A DNA stretch of 13,483 nucleotides from an uncultured bacterium (GCA_913046815.1 CAJWTE010000013.1:1-13483), one strand, 5' to 3'. Counted from the stretch's first letter, positions 1 to 6,125 are shown. The notes: a model not told the origin generated them from the letters alone. A program made the numbers and translations.

Positions 1-1
1 C

Positions 2-1618
2 TTGTTTGTCGTCGGAGGAGTAATGAGCGGGGTGGGTAAAGGAGTCACCTCTTCTTCAATAGCAAAGCTCTTACAAGCGCGTGGCCTTACAGTCACTGCC
101 ATAAAGATAGACCCATATATAAATGTTGATGCTGGCACAATGAACCCCACTGAACATGGGGAATGCTTTGTTTTAAAAGACGGCTTGGAAACAGACCAAG
201 ACATGGGCAACTATGAGCGTTTCTTAAATATTGATCTACCAGCCAATAATTATATGACGACAGGTAGTGTATACCAGTCGGTAATAGAAAAAGAACGTAA
301 CTTAGGATATGGAGGTCGGAATGTTCAAGTGGTACCTGATATTCCGGAAGAAACCATCAGACGTATTCACAGAGCTGGTCAATTAGCTGATGCTGATGTA
401 GTGATTACTGAGGTTGGTGGTACGGTAGGAGAGTACGAAAACATTCTTTTCATCGAGGCAATTAGAATGATGAAGAGCGAGTTACCCGCGGATGTGGGGG
501 TTGTAATGGTGAGTTATATGCCTGTCCCTGGGAGTATCGGGGAAATGAAAACCAAGCCAACCCAACACGCCGTCCGGACCCTTGGCAGTTCAGGAGTGCA
601 ACCGAACATTATCGTCGCTCGCAGTTCAAAAGCGTTGGACGAAAAAAGGAAAGAAAAAATTGCTAGATTTTGTAATGTACACCCGGAGGATGTTATCTCT
701 GCTCCAGACCTAGAGAGTATTTATGATATTCCACTAAATTTTGAGAAAGAAGGACTGTCATCTCGTCTTTGTAATATGCTAAGCCTACCTTGTAAGCGTG
801 ATATAGACATGCGTGACTGGAAAAGCTTTGTCCGCAAGTCCAAAAACGGCAAGGACACCGTGAAAATAGCAGTAGTCGGGAAATATTTCAATTCAGGAGA
901 TTTTGTTTTGTCTGATGTTTACATTTCTGTACTGGAAGCCATTAAGTATTCAGCTTACAAACTCAATCTAAAGCCCGAAATCACTTATCTTTCCTCACAA
1001 TTATTTAAAGACAAGAAAGAGCTGAAAAAACTGAAGACCTTTGATGGGGTTTTAGTTCCAGGTGGATTTGGAAAGACGGGGGTAGAGGGTAAGTTAAACG
1101 CTATAGAGTATGCTCGCAAGAATAAAATCCCGTACTTCGGCATCTGCTACGGTATGCAATTGGCTGTACTGGAATACGCCAAGAACGTTTTGAAGTTGCC
1201 CAGTGCTAGTACTGAGGAAATCAACCCGAAGGCCAAAAACTTGGTAGTGGCTGTAATGGAAGAACAAAAAGAAAAAATCGAAGAAGGTGATATGGGAGGT
1301 ACAATGCGTCTTGGGCAATACCCGACCATTCTAGAAAAAGGGAGTATTGTAGGAAATGCATATAAGAGCAGAGATATACAAGAGCGTCATCGCCATCGAT
1401 ATGAAGTCAATCCCAAGTACGTAGATGCTTTAGAAAAGAAGGGTATGCGTTTCTCTGGCAAGTCACCAGACGGCACTTTAATGGAAACAATGGAGCTATC
1501 GAGAGAGAAGCACCCTTTCTTTGTGGGCGTGCAGTATCATCCAGAGTTACAGGCTAGACCGCTTGATCCACACCCTTTATTCACCGCTTTCATCAAATCA
1601 AGCTATGAAAGCAAATAA
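2..1618 (+). CDS. pyrG: CTP synthase (5' end cut by window edge)
   Basis: CTP synthase makes CTP from UTP, ATP and glutamine, the last step of pyrimidine nucleotide synthesis, in the cytoplasm. The N-terminal synthetase domain (about residues 1-265 of the visible part) starts with the P-loop GGVMSGVGKG (residues 5-14) and holds the KIDPYINVDAGTMNP segment (35-49). The C-terminal class I glutamine amidotransferase domain (about 285-535) has the oxyanion motif PGGFG (353-357), the nucleophile Cys382 in GICYGMQ, and the His513/Glu515 pair in YHPELQARP. The visible 538 residues are near the usual family length of about 540. The first visible codon is TTG, but the family normally has a few more residues before this strand (M-x-K-[YF]-[IL]-F-V), so the true start most likely lies just upstream of the window and the TTG is internal. 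The last 11 nt of the gene fall inside a 36-bp repeat. Identification is secure; only the start is missing. Confidence 0.97.
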   Translation: MFVVGGVMSGVGKGVTSSSIAKLLQARGLTVTAIKIDPYINVDAGTMNPTEHGECFVLKDGLETDQDMGNYERFLNIDLPANNYMTTGSVYQSVIEKERNLGYGGRNVQVVPDIPEETIRRIHRAGQLADADVVITEVGGTVGEYENILFIEAIRMMKSELPADVGVVMVSYMPVPGSIGEMKTKPTQHAVRTLGSSGVQPNIIVARSSKALDEKRKEKIARFCNVHPEDVISAPDLESIYDIPLNFEKEGLSSRLCNMLSLPCKRDIDMRDWKSFVRKSKNGKDTVKIAVVGKYFNSGDFVLSDVYISVLEAIKYSAYKLNLKPEITYLSSQLFKDKKELKKLKTFDGVLVPGGFGKTGVEGKLNAIEYARKNKIPYFGICYGMQLAVLEYAKNVLKLPSASTEEINPKAKNLVVAVMEEQKEKIEEGDMGGTMRLGQYPTILEKGSIVGNAYKSRDIQERHRHRYEVNPKYVDALEKKGMRFSGKSPDGTLMETMELSREKHPFFVGVQYHPELQARPLDPHPLFTAFIKSSYESK

Positions 1619-1643
1619 ATCATCCCAGCTACTTTGTCACAGA
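1608..1643 (+). repeat. 36-bp direct repeat, copy 1 (overlaps pyrG stop)
   Basis: These 36 bp recur at 1754-1789 with one mismatch (G/A at repeat position 30). Copy 1 includes the last two pyrG sense codons and its stop. The 12 bp just before it (1596-1607) recur in inverted orientation at 1729-1740. This looks like a local duplication/rearrangement of the pyrG 3' end. Confidence 0.9.
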
Positions 1644-1753
1644 GTGTATTTATTCAGCACGGTATAAAAACATACCGCTTACTCACAAATCCGCCCCGTT
1701 CCTCGCATCTGGGCTATTTTTGTACTCCCATAGCTTGATTGCATCTATCTACA

Positions 1754-1789
1754 AAAGCAAATAAATCATCCCAGCTACTTTATCACAGA
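1754..1789 (+). repeat. 36-bp direct repeat, copy 2
   Basis: Second copy of the 1608-1643 repeat, 35 of 36 bases identical. It lies 30 bp upstream of the -10 box of the zinc-ribbon gene at 1834. The stretch 1619-1833 holds no gene: besides the two repeats there is only a small 6-bp-stem hairpin (1660-1677) and a weak T-run at 1716-1721, with no convincing pyrG terminator. Confidence 0.9.
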
Positions 1790-1818
1790 TAATAATTAAA
1801 CAGTGAAATACGCAATGT

Positions 1819-1824
1819 TATACT
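1819..1824 (+). promoter_or_regulatory. -10 box TATACT for the zinc-ribbon gene
   Basis: TATACT matches TATAAT at 5 of 6 positions and ends 9 nt before the ATG at 1834. No Shine-Dalgarno sequence fits in the gap, so the transcript would have a leader of only about 2-3 nt. No good -35 hexamer is seen at 17 bp spacing. Confidence 0.6.
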
Positions 1825-1833
1825 ATCTCACAT

Positions 1834-2208
1834 ATGTATCAAGGAAATTGGAAATGTAGTAGTTGTGGTGGAACAATCAATGAGTTGCCGTTTAAGCCAC
1901 GCAGTGATAAAGGACTCACTTGTCGTGACTGTTTTATGAAACAAAAGAATACGACCACCACAGATTTATCTGCCAGTGAATCTGTCAGTGCACCAGAGGC
2001 ACCAGACGATAGCACAATAGCTACTGAACCATCTCCACTGCCACCCGATGAGCTTGACGTTGCCACGCCGGCTGTCTCCGATAACAAGAAGACATTCAAG
2101 GGTGACTGGCAGTGTTCGCTTTGTAATAGTTCTATAACGGAGTTACCTTTTGAACCTCGTAGCGTAGAGAATCTGAAGTGCATCGATTGTTTTAAGAAAA
2201 GTCGATAG
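1834..2208 (+). CDS. Tandem CxxC-type zinc-ribbon protein
   Basis: A 124-residue soluble protein made of two copies of one small module joined by a flexible linker. Module 1 (residues 4-36) has Cys8-x2-Cys11, then 18 residues, then Cys30-x2-Cys33. Module 2 (90-122) has Cys94-x2-Cys97, 18 residues, Cys116-x2-Cys119. Both share W-x-C, I-x-E-L-P-F-x-P-R-S and C-x-D-C-F. This resembles the CxxC-x17-CxxC zinc-binding domain family, common as short proteins in Patescibacteria; the spacer here is 18, not 17. The linker (about 39-87) is rich in Ser, Thr, Pro, Asp and Glu and probably disordered. Each module should bind one zinc ion; a nucleic-acid or protein target is only a guess. The ATG is supported by the -10 box ending 9 nt upstream. 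Transcribed alone; the next element is the tRNA promoter. The fold class is fairly sure, the function unknown. Confidence 0.85.
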   Translation: MYQGNWKCSSCGGTINELPFKPRSDKGLTCRDCFMKQKNTTTTDLSASESVSAPEAPDDSTIATEPSPLPPDELDVATPAVSDNKKTFKGDWQCSLCNSSITELPFEPRSVENLKCIDCFKKSR

Positions 2209-2272
2209 TAGAGAGAAAAGTTCTGTCAGGATAAAATTTGACAGCAAAAGGATTACAGAAAAAAGGTTTTTA

Positions 2273-2278
2273 TATAAT
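2273..2278 (+). promoter_or_regulatory. -10 box TATAAT upstream of tRNA-Gln
   Basis: A perfect TATAAT lies 54 nt before the tRNA. A TTGACA (2238-2243) is too far away (29 bp) to be its -35. The predicted 5' leader contains a hairpin at 2290-2323 (7-bp outer and 5-bp inner stems, loop TTT), which would be removed during 5' processing. Confidence 0.55.
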
Positions 2279-2332
2279 CCAACTTAAGGAGTAGAGACAC
2301 AGAGCATTTTATGCTACTCTACTGCCACAAAT

Positions 2333-2403
2333 TGCCCGATCGTCTAATGGCAGGACGCTTGGTTTTGGTCCAAGAAATTGGGGTTCGAGTCCCTGTCGGG
2401 CAG
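2333..2403 (+). tRNA. tRNA-Gln (anticodon UUG)
   Basis: A full cloverleaf can be drawn. The acceptor stem pairs TGCCCGA (2333-2339) with TCGGGCA (2396-2402), all seven pairs, with discriminator G2403. The D arm is GTCT...GGAC around AATGGCA. The anticodon stem is CTTGG/CCAAG with loop TTTTGGT, giving anticodon TTG, which reads CAA (Gln). The T arm has the loop TTCGAGT. The 3' CCA is not encoded and must be added after transcription. The T-arm sequence of this gene occurs again nearby in both orientations. Confidence 0.95.
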
Positions 2404-2409
2404 CTGTTA

Positions 2410-2436
2410 ACAAAATCCGCGAAGAGCGGATTTTGT
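2410..2436 (+). terminator. Hairpin after tRNA-Gln
   Basis: Perfect 11-bp inverted repeat (2410-2420 with 2426-2436), 5-nt loop GAAGA, with A4 and T4 runs inside the stem. It begins 7 nt after the tRNA and fits a Rho-independent terminator, although no long T-run follows the stem. Confidence 0.65.
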
Positions 2437-2452
2437 GTTACAGATGCTCGAC

Positions 2453-2601
2453 ACACAAAGTGCCTACGCACTTTGCGTGGGACTCGAACCGCCGGAATGA
2501 TGTTTTCTGCTCCTTGCCCAGAGCAGAAAACAAATGAGGCGTGACCCGTGGTTCTTAACAAACGCAGTGAGTTTAGAAACCATCAGGTTCGAGTCCCTGT
2601 C
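2453..2601. repeat. tRNA T-arm copies interleaved with hairpins
   Basis: No gene is supported in 2437-2700. The stretch holds an 11-bp stem (2453-2463/2468-2478, one G-T pair), directly followed by an inverted copy of the tRNA T-arm (2479-2490); a perfect 11-bp stem with 8-nt loop (2502-2512/2521-2531); an imperfect stem around 2551-2583; and a direct copy of 16 bp of the tRNA T-arm and 3' side (2586-2601, identical to 2382-2397). No acceptor or anticodon arm can be drawn around the extra T-arms, so they are not tRNA genes. Confidence 0.75.
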
Positions 2602-2710
2602 CGCTAGCCAAAGCATTCTAGTTTTATTTTTGAACGTGGATGAAGTTACGATCCGAGTTGGTTAACTAAAAAAGTTTGAACGTAATCTCTACAGCTAGTT
2701 ATTGAACTTT

Positions 2711-2719
2711 TGCTATACT
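2711..2719 (+). promoter_or_regulatory. Extended -10 promoter of the Nudix gene
   Basis: TGC-TATACT: an extended -10 (TGn) plus a 5/6 TATAAT match, with exactly 6 nt between the box and the ATG at 2726. Transcription should start at the A of the ATG or next to it, so the mRNA is predicted to be leaderless. This also decides the gene start, because the upstream in-frame TTG at 2702 would not be in the transcript. Confidence 0.7.
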
Positions 2720-2725
2720 ACGTGT

Positions 2726-3202
2726 ATGGCACATTTAAACTACTATCTCGACCTTTGTGTTGATACTTTTATTGTTAACGATGGAGCAGTTTTATTAAGG
2801 TTGCATGAAAAGTATAACTATTGGGGTAGTCCTGGGGGACACATTGATCCTGGGGAAGATGTTAATGAGGCTGCTATTAGAGAAGCCTGGGAAGAATCCG
2901 GACTCAAGGTCATACTTGTAGGTCCTAAGGATTGGAACAAGGTAGATACTGAAACGAACAAAGATCTTGTACCACCACTCTTTGTGAATAGACACTCTAT
3001 TAACAATACTCATGATCACTCAGCTTTTATTTTTGCTGCTCGCTCAAATTCACGAGAAATCAATCCTCAAGAAGAAGAGAGTATGGACACAGAATATAAG
3101 TGGTGTACCGAAGCTGATTTAGATGAATTATTAAAGACAGACGATAGAATGCGACCAGAAATACACAAATACGCTCTAGCTGCTCTCAAGATTGCTGGTT
3201 AA
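2726..3202 (+). CDS. Nudix-family hydrolase
   Basis: A 158-residue protein with a complete Nudix box at residues 38-60: Gly38, Glu44, then R-E-A-W-E-E-S-G-L (52-60), matching G-x5-E-x7-R-E-U-x-E-E-x-G-U. The glutamates of the R-E-x-x-E-E core bind the divalent metal. Nudix enzymes cleave a nucleoside diphosphate linked to another group, for example oxidised dNTPs, NDP-sugars, dinucleoside polyphosphates or mRNA caps; the substrate cannot be told from sequence. Before the box lies the usual strand with the W-G-S-P-G-G lead-in (33-38). I chose ATG 2726 over the in-frame TTG 2702 because the -10 box ends 6 nt before 2726 and overlaps the longer version. It is cytoplasmic, with no signal or membrane segment. 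With the MazG-like gene downstream it forms a small nucleotide-hydrolase neighbourhood, though each has its own promoter. Confidence 0.93.
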   Translation: MAHLNYYLDLCVDTFIVNDGAVLLRLHEKYNYWGSPGGHIDPGEDVNEAAIREAWEESGLKVILVGPKDWNKVDTETNKDLVPPLFVNRHSINNTHDHSAFIFAARSNSREINPQEEESMDTEYKWCTEADLDELLKTDDRMRPEIHKYALAALKIAG

Positions 3203-3391
3203 AAAAGGTTCCAACTTTGTACCAGATGGGCAACAACAGTTTTAACCTTATTAGGGAGCTTGCAATTGGTTCGATTCCTAGATTGATGTATACCACACGA
3301 AGTGGATGTACTTGGTGGGCAAACTGTCAGCGGTGATTTGAATCAGATTCAATAAGACTCGTTTGAACATTGTCCCAGATGGCCGAACTCA

Positions 3392-3400
3392 TGATATTCT
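3392..3400 (+). promoter_or_regulatory. Extended -10 promoter of the MazG-like gene
   Basis: TGA-TATTCT with exactly 6 nt to the ATG at 3407, again predicting a leaderless mRNA. A possible weak -35 is TTGTCC (3370-3375, 19-bp spacer). About 40 bp upstream of the -10 is a 15-bp palindrome (3338-3352, two 7-bp arms around one A) that could be an operator. Confidence 0.65.
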
Positions 3401-3406
3401 AAATCC

Positions 3407-3736
3407 ATGACAAATCTGAAAAGAAACCCTGAACTGAAAGATTTTCAAAAATACATTTTAGAGATTGAAAAAGAACGCGGACTTTCGTCTGACATTTTCC
3501 ACTATGCTCTTATGATGGGGGAGGAAACAGGGGAGCTATTCAAAGCGATTCGCAAAAGTGAGAATCAGCAGGTAGACCCAAATTCAAAGGTGGGTACAGT
3601 ACGTGAAGAATTGGTTGATGTATTCATATTTCTCTGCGGCATTGCTAATAAGTACGACATAGATTTAGAGCAGGCATTTCGTGACAAGGAAGAAATTAAC
3701 AAAAAAAGAAGTTGGAAACAGGCTAAAGAAAACTAA
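3407..3736 (+). CDS. MazG-like nucleotide pyrophosphohydrolase
   Basis: A 109-residue all-alpha protein of the MazG/dUTPase-like superfamily, which hydrolyses (d)NTPs to the monophosphate and pyrophosphate and usually acts in nucleotide-pool cleaning. The metal-binding signature is visible: Glu39-Glu40-x-x-Glu43 in EETGELFKAIRK, then Glu67/Glu68 and Asp71 in REELVDVFIF. The E-E-x-x-E ... E-x-x-D layout and the R-S-W-K-Q end fit single-domain family members of about 100 residues (two-domain MazG is about 260). The start is fixed by the -10 box 6 nt upstream. It is soluble and cytoplasmic. Substrate preference is not readable from the sequence. The preceding gap (3203-3406) has no gene, only a T-arm-like string at 3268-3278 and the 3338-3352 palindrome. 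Confidence 0.88.
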   Translation: MTNLKRNPELKDFQKYILEIEKERGLSSDIFHYALMMGEETGELFKAIRKSENQQVDPNSKVGTVREELVDVFIFLCGIANKYDIDLEQAFRDKEEINKKRSWKQAKEN

Positions 3737-3768
3737 GGTTGGATATCATCCCAAGCCGCTAACAAAGG

Positions 3769-3777
3769 TGTTATACT
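3769..3777 (+). promoter_or_regulatory. Extended -10 promoter of the microprotein gene
   Basis: TGT-TATACT, 10 nt before the ATG at 3788; predicted leader about 3-4 nt. No Shine-Dalgarno sequence is present. Confidence 0.6.
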
Positions 3778-3787
3778 CCTAAATAAC

Positions 3788-3916
3788 ATGAACAAACTTG
3801 GTTATCTTGGGTTTTTAGGTTTCTTAGGGTTTTTGGGAGCTGTGGGTGACAACCCTGGGTTTTTTGGCCTGTTTGGGCTCTTTGCGCTCTTCTCGCTCTT
3901 CTGGGTTGAGAAATAG
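3788..3916 (+). CDS. 42-residue Gly/Leu/Phe-rich membrane microprotein
   Basis: A very short gene: ATG at 3788, stop TAG at 3914-3916. The protein begins MNKLGYLGFLGFLGFLG, has a short polar middle (A-V-G-D-N-P, residues 18-23) and continues with G-F-F-G-L-F-G-L-F-A-L-F-S-L-F-W (24-39) before a V-E-K tail. The two halves are hydrophobic and Gly-zipper-like and could form a helical hairpin in the membrane, with the D-N-P turn between. It resembles the Leu/Gly/Phe-repeat small proteins grouped as DUF3796, from memory and with moderate confidence. Support for a real gene: its own extended -10 box, and the -10 of the next gene starting 3 nt after its stop. The function is unknown. The alternative, low-complexity noncoding DNA, is less likely because the frame begins at the promoter-spaced ATG and stays open and patterned. 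Confidence 0.7.
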   Translation: MNKLGYLGFLGFLGFLGAVGDNPGFFGLFGLFALFSLFWVEK

Positions 3917-3918
3917 CG

Positions 3919-3924
3919 TATACT
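3919..3924 (+). promoter_or_regulatory. -10 box TATACT for the coiled-coil/membrane gene
   Basis: TATACT begins 3 nt after the stop of the microprotein gene and ends 7 nt before the ATG at 3932, again predicting a leaderless transcript. Its -35 region would lie inside the upstream coding sequence. Confidence 0.6.
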
Positions 3925-3931
3925 GGAAACT

Positions 3932-4135
3932 ATGGAAATTGAGAACAACAATCGACTTGAGAGTTTGGAAGCAAAAATTGATGCAGTTTACAAGTCGGTC
4001 GAAAAGACCCGTAAGTACTTTCTGGTCGTGATGTGGGTAACTATTGCCTTGGTGGTATTGCCCGCCTTGGGCTTAATCTTTGCCATACCGGCGTTTATGA
4101 AGAGCTACACCAGTTCACTTGATGCTCTATTGTAA
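3932..4135 (+). CDS. Small coiled-coil plus transmembrane protein
   Basis: A 67-residue protein of unrecognised function. Residues 1-26 are charged and helical with a heptad feel (I-E-N-N-N-R-L-E-S-L-E-A-K-I-D-A-V), so probably a short coiled coil. Residues about 28-54 are strongly hydrophobic (Y-F-L-V-V-M-W-V-T-I-A-L-V-V-L-P) and form one membrane segment or a tight hairpin with a central Pro, followed by a short K-S-Y tail. Small proteins of this shape are frequent in Patescibacteria and usually lack a name. The ATG is fixed by the -10 box ending 7 nt upstream. It sits 15 nt after the Gly/Leu/Phe-rich microprotein and before a strong terminator, so the two may be co-transcribed and act together at the membrane; this is inference from position only. 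Confidence 0.78.
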   Translation: MEIENNNRLESLEAKIDAVYKSVEKTRKYFLVVMWVTIALVVLPALGLIFAIPAFMKSYTSSLDALL

Positions 4136-4172
4136 AAACTCCAAATCTCTTTTACCTCTTTGTATTGACAGT

Positions 4173-4220
4173 AAAAACCCCTCGCTACCTATCATTAATG
4201 ATAGTTAGCGAGGGGTTTTT
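4173..4220. terminator. 48-bp near-perfect palindromic terminator
   Basis: The two 24-bp arms are complementary at 23 positions with no spacer beyond the bases forced into the loop. The stem core is GC-rich (CCCCTCGC/GCGAGGGG) and is flanked by A5 and T5, so it can work as a Rho-independent terminator on both strands. It closes the small-gene run and insulates typA. Confidence 0.88.
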
Positions 4221-4231
4221 CGAGTAAGGCT

Positions 4232-4260
4232 TTGACTAAAGTGTGTTAATAGGGCATAGT
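4232..4260 (+). promoter_or_regulatory. Candidate -35/-10 promoter of typA
   Basis: TTGACT (4232-4237, 5/6 match) and CATAGT (4255-4260, 4/6) are separated by 17 bp, the standard sigma-70 spacing. The leader would be about 40 nt, unlike the other genes here. An imperfect inverted repeat (4240-4251 with 4277-4287, one bulged base) overlaps the promoter and leader. No Shine-Dalgarno is seen before the ATG at 4307. Confidence 0.45.
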
Positions 4261-4306
4261 AACGGCTGTTTTGTAGTATTACACACTCTCCAATTCAAAC
4301 ATACCC

Positions 4307-6091
4307 ATGAGCCAAGAAATAAGAAACATAGCTATTATTGCACACGTAGATCACGGCAAGACCACCCTCACAGATGGCCTGATGGAGTTTGCTGGTGCTA
4401 GAGAAGGGGATAGTTCGATGGATAGTAACCAGTTGGAGCAAGAGCGTGGTATTACCATCTACGCGAAAAACACGTCAGTAGAATATAAAGATACCAAAAT
4501 AAACATTATCGATACTCCGGGACACGCAGACTTTGGTTCTGAAGTAGAACGAGTATTACGTTCCATTGACTGCGTACTTTTGGTGGTAGATGCTCAGGAA
4601 GGGCCAATGCCTCAGACTCGTTTTGTATTGAAGAAATCTCTGGAACTAGGCCACAGACCTATTGTAGTAATTAATAAGATAGATAAGCCGGCCGCGGATC
4701 CGGATCAGTGTGAAGAGCAGGTTTTGGAGCTTTTCTTAGAGCTAGGAGCCAGTGATGAACAGAGTGATTTCCCAGTAGTGTATGCAGTTGGTAGAGATAA
4801 GGTGGCAAAAAGGAAGATGGAAGATGAGATGGTGGATTTGTCACCGGTATTGGACACTGTGTTGGAGCACGTACCAGCAGCACGTGGCTACGAGGAAGGA
4901 GAAACTTTGGAAGCACAGGTTTTCAACCTTGGCTATGATAAGTTTTTAGGAAGATTAGCGGTAGCACGTATTTATGAAGGTAAGCTAAACAAAGGTCAGG
5001 CTGTGTTTATCAAGCACAAAGACACTGATGCCTATAAGGGAAAGATTATAAAGCTCTCTACGTATAAAGGAATTGTTCAGACAGAAACAGAAGAAGCGTT
5101 TGCTGGAGATATCGTACTTATTGCTGGTTTAGAAGATATAAATATCGGTGACACCATCACCGATAATGAAGCTACAGAGCCATTACCGGCTATCAATGTG
5201 GACGAACCAACTGTGACTATGACTTTCTTGGTCAACTCGTCGCCATTTGCCGGGCGTGAAGGTAAATATGTTACCAGTAGACAGATTGGAGAAAGGTTAG
5301 AGAAAGAATTGGAGATAAATGTTGGTTTGCAGGTAGAGCCTGGTGACGGCGATTCTTATATTGTGAAAGGACGTGGTGAGATGCATATCGCTATCTTACT
5401 CGAGAACATGAGACGTGAGGGCTATGAACTGTCTGTATCTCAACCTAAGGTAATTGTGAAAGAAATTGACGGTGTTAAGCAAGAGCCTTTTGAAGAAGTG
5501 ATTGTGGATGTGCCAAGTGAATACCAAGGCCCAGTCATAGAAAGACTTTCTAATCGTGGTTTTGTCATGCAAAATATGGTGCCACACGGTAACCAAGTAC
5601 GACTTATTTTTGAAGGTCCTACTAGAGGGTTGCTAGGTTATAAGAATCAATTTGTGATTGATACCAAGGGTGAAGGTATTCTTACTTCGCGCTTTGTCGA
5701 GTTTCGTCCTTATGCTGGAGAGATTAAAAAGCGACAGATCGGCTCTATGACTAGTATGGCTACTGGCAAGGCATTGGGCTTTGCGTTGGCTGGTTTACAG
5801 GAAAGAGGAGAGTTGTATATTGGCGCCGGTACAGAAGTTTATGAAGGTATGGTAGTGGGTAATACGAGCAAAGGGGAAGAGATGGTAGTAAATCCAACTA
5901 AAGGCAAACAATTAACCAATATGCGCGCCTCAGGTAGCGACGACAATATTCAACTCACTCCACACAGACCGTTGTCTATAGAAATTGGATTGGAGATAGT
6001 AGGTAGTGATGAATATCTGGAAGTTTGTCCAGAATCTATTCGTTTGCGCAAACAAAAACTCAAAGAAGGCGAAAGGAAGCGTCATTTATAG
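4307..6091 (+). CDS. typA: Ribosome-associated GTPase TypA/BipA
   Basis: A translational GTPase of the EF-G/LepA class that binds the ribosome and helps 50S assembly and growth under stress such as cold. The 594 residues are close to the usual 600-615. The GTPase domain is complete: G1 A-H-V-D-H-G-K-T-T (12-20), switch I R-G-I-T (47-50), G3 D-T-P-G-H-A-D-F-G (69-77) and G4 N-K-I-D (123-126). It is followed by a domain II beta-barrel (about 200-300), an EF-G III-like domain with the G-R-G-E-M-H motif near 358, an EF-G V-like domain with R-P-Y-A-G-E near 467, and the TypA-specific C-terminal domain with the N-M-R-A-S-G-S-D-D-N segment near 544. No frameshift or loss of a key residue is seen. 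It stands alone between a strong upstream terminator and the hairpin at 6126-6156. Confidence 0.97.
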   Translation: MSQEIRNIAIIAHVDHGKTTLTDGLMEFAGAREGDSSMDSNQLEQERGITIYAKNTSVEYKDTKINIIDTPGHADFGSEVERVLRSIDCVLLVVDAQEGPMPQTRFVLKKSLELGHRPIVVINKIDKPAADPDQCEEQVLELFLELGASDEQSDFPVVYAVGRDKVAKRKMEDEMVDLSPVLDTVLEHVPAARGYEEGETLEAQVFNLGYDKFLGRLAVARIYEGKLNKGQAVFIKHKDTDAYKGKIIKLSTYKGIVQTETEEAFAGDIVLIAGLEDINIGDTITDNEATEPLPAINVDEPTVTMTFLVNSSPFAGREGKYVTSRQIGERLEKELEINVGLQVEPGDGDSYIVKGRGEMHIAILLENMRREGYELSVSQPKVIVKEIDGVKQEPFEEVIVDVPSEYQGPVIERLSNRGFVMQNMVPHGNQVRLIFEGPTRGLLGYKNQFVIDTKGEGILTSRFVEFRPYAGEIKKRQIGSMTSMATGKALGFALAGLQERGELYIGAGTEVYEGMVVGNTSKGEEMVVNPTKGKQLTNMRASGSDDNIQLTPHRPLSIEIGLEIVGSDEYLEVCPESIRLRKQKLKEGERKRHL

Positions 6092-6125
6092 CAAATACAC
6101 CTAAGAAAAAATATAAAGCTCATAA

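Noticed and set aside
2..4. TTG as the real pyrG start codon
   Set aside because: The family normally has several residues before this strand, and the window edge cuts here, so the start is probably outside.
1608..1789. CRISPR array start from the 36-bp repeat
   Set aside because: Only two copies 146 bp apart, the first partly coding; no regular spacers and no cas genes.
1839..2183. 114-aa minus-strand frame over the zinc-ribbon gene
   Set aside because: Mirror of the coding strand; the plus frame has duplicated cysteine modules, which the minus frame cannot explain.
2311..2544. Open frames of 77 aa (+) and 80 aa (-) over the tRNA region
   Set aside because: They run through the tRNA-Gln gene and its hairpins and T-arm repeats; the peptides show no domain pattern.
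2584..2610. Second tRNA gene after tRNA-Gln
   Set aside because: Only the T-loop core is kept; the T stem does not pair well and there is no acceptor, D or anticodon arm.
3255..3390. Permuted tRNA (3' part before 5' part)
   Set aside because: A T-arm-like string and a tRNA-5'-like string are present in that order, but the acceptor halves are not complementary and no anticodon arm exists.
3846..4031. 61-aa plus-strand frame overlapping the microprotein and the coiled-coil gene
   Set aside because: It is the out-of-frame reading of two better-supported genes that each start at a correctly spaced -10 box.
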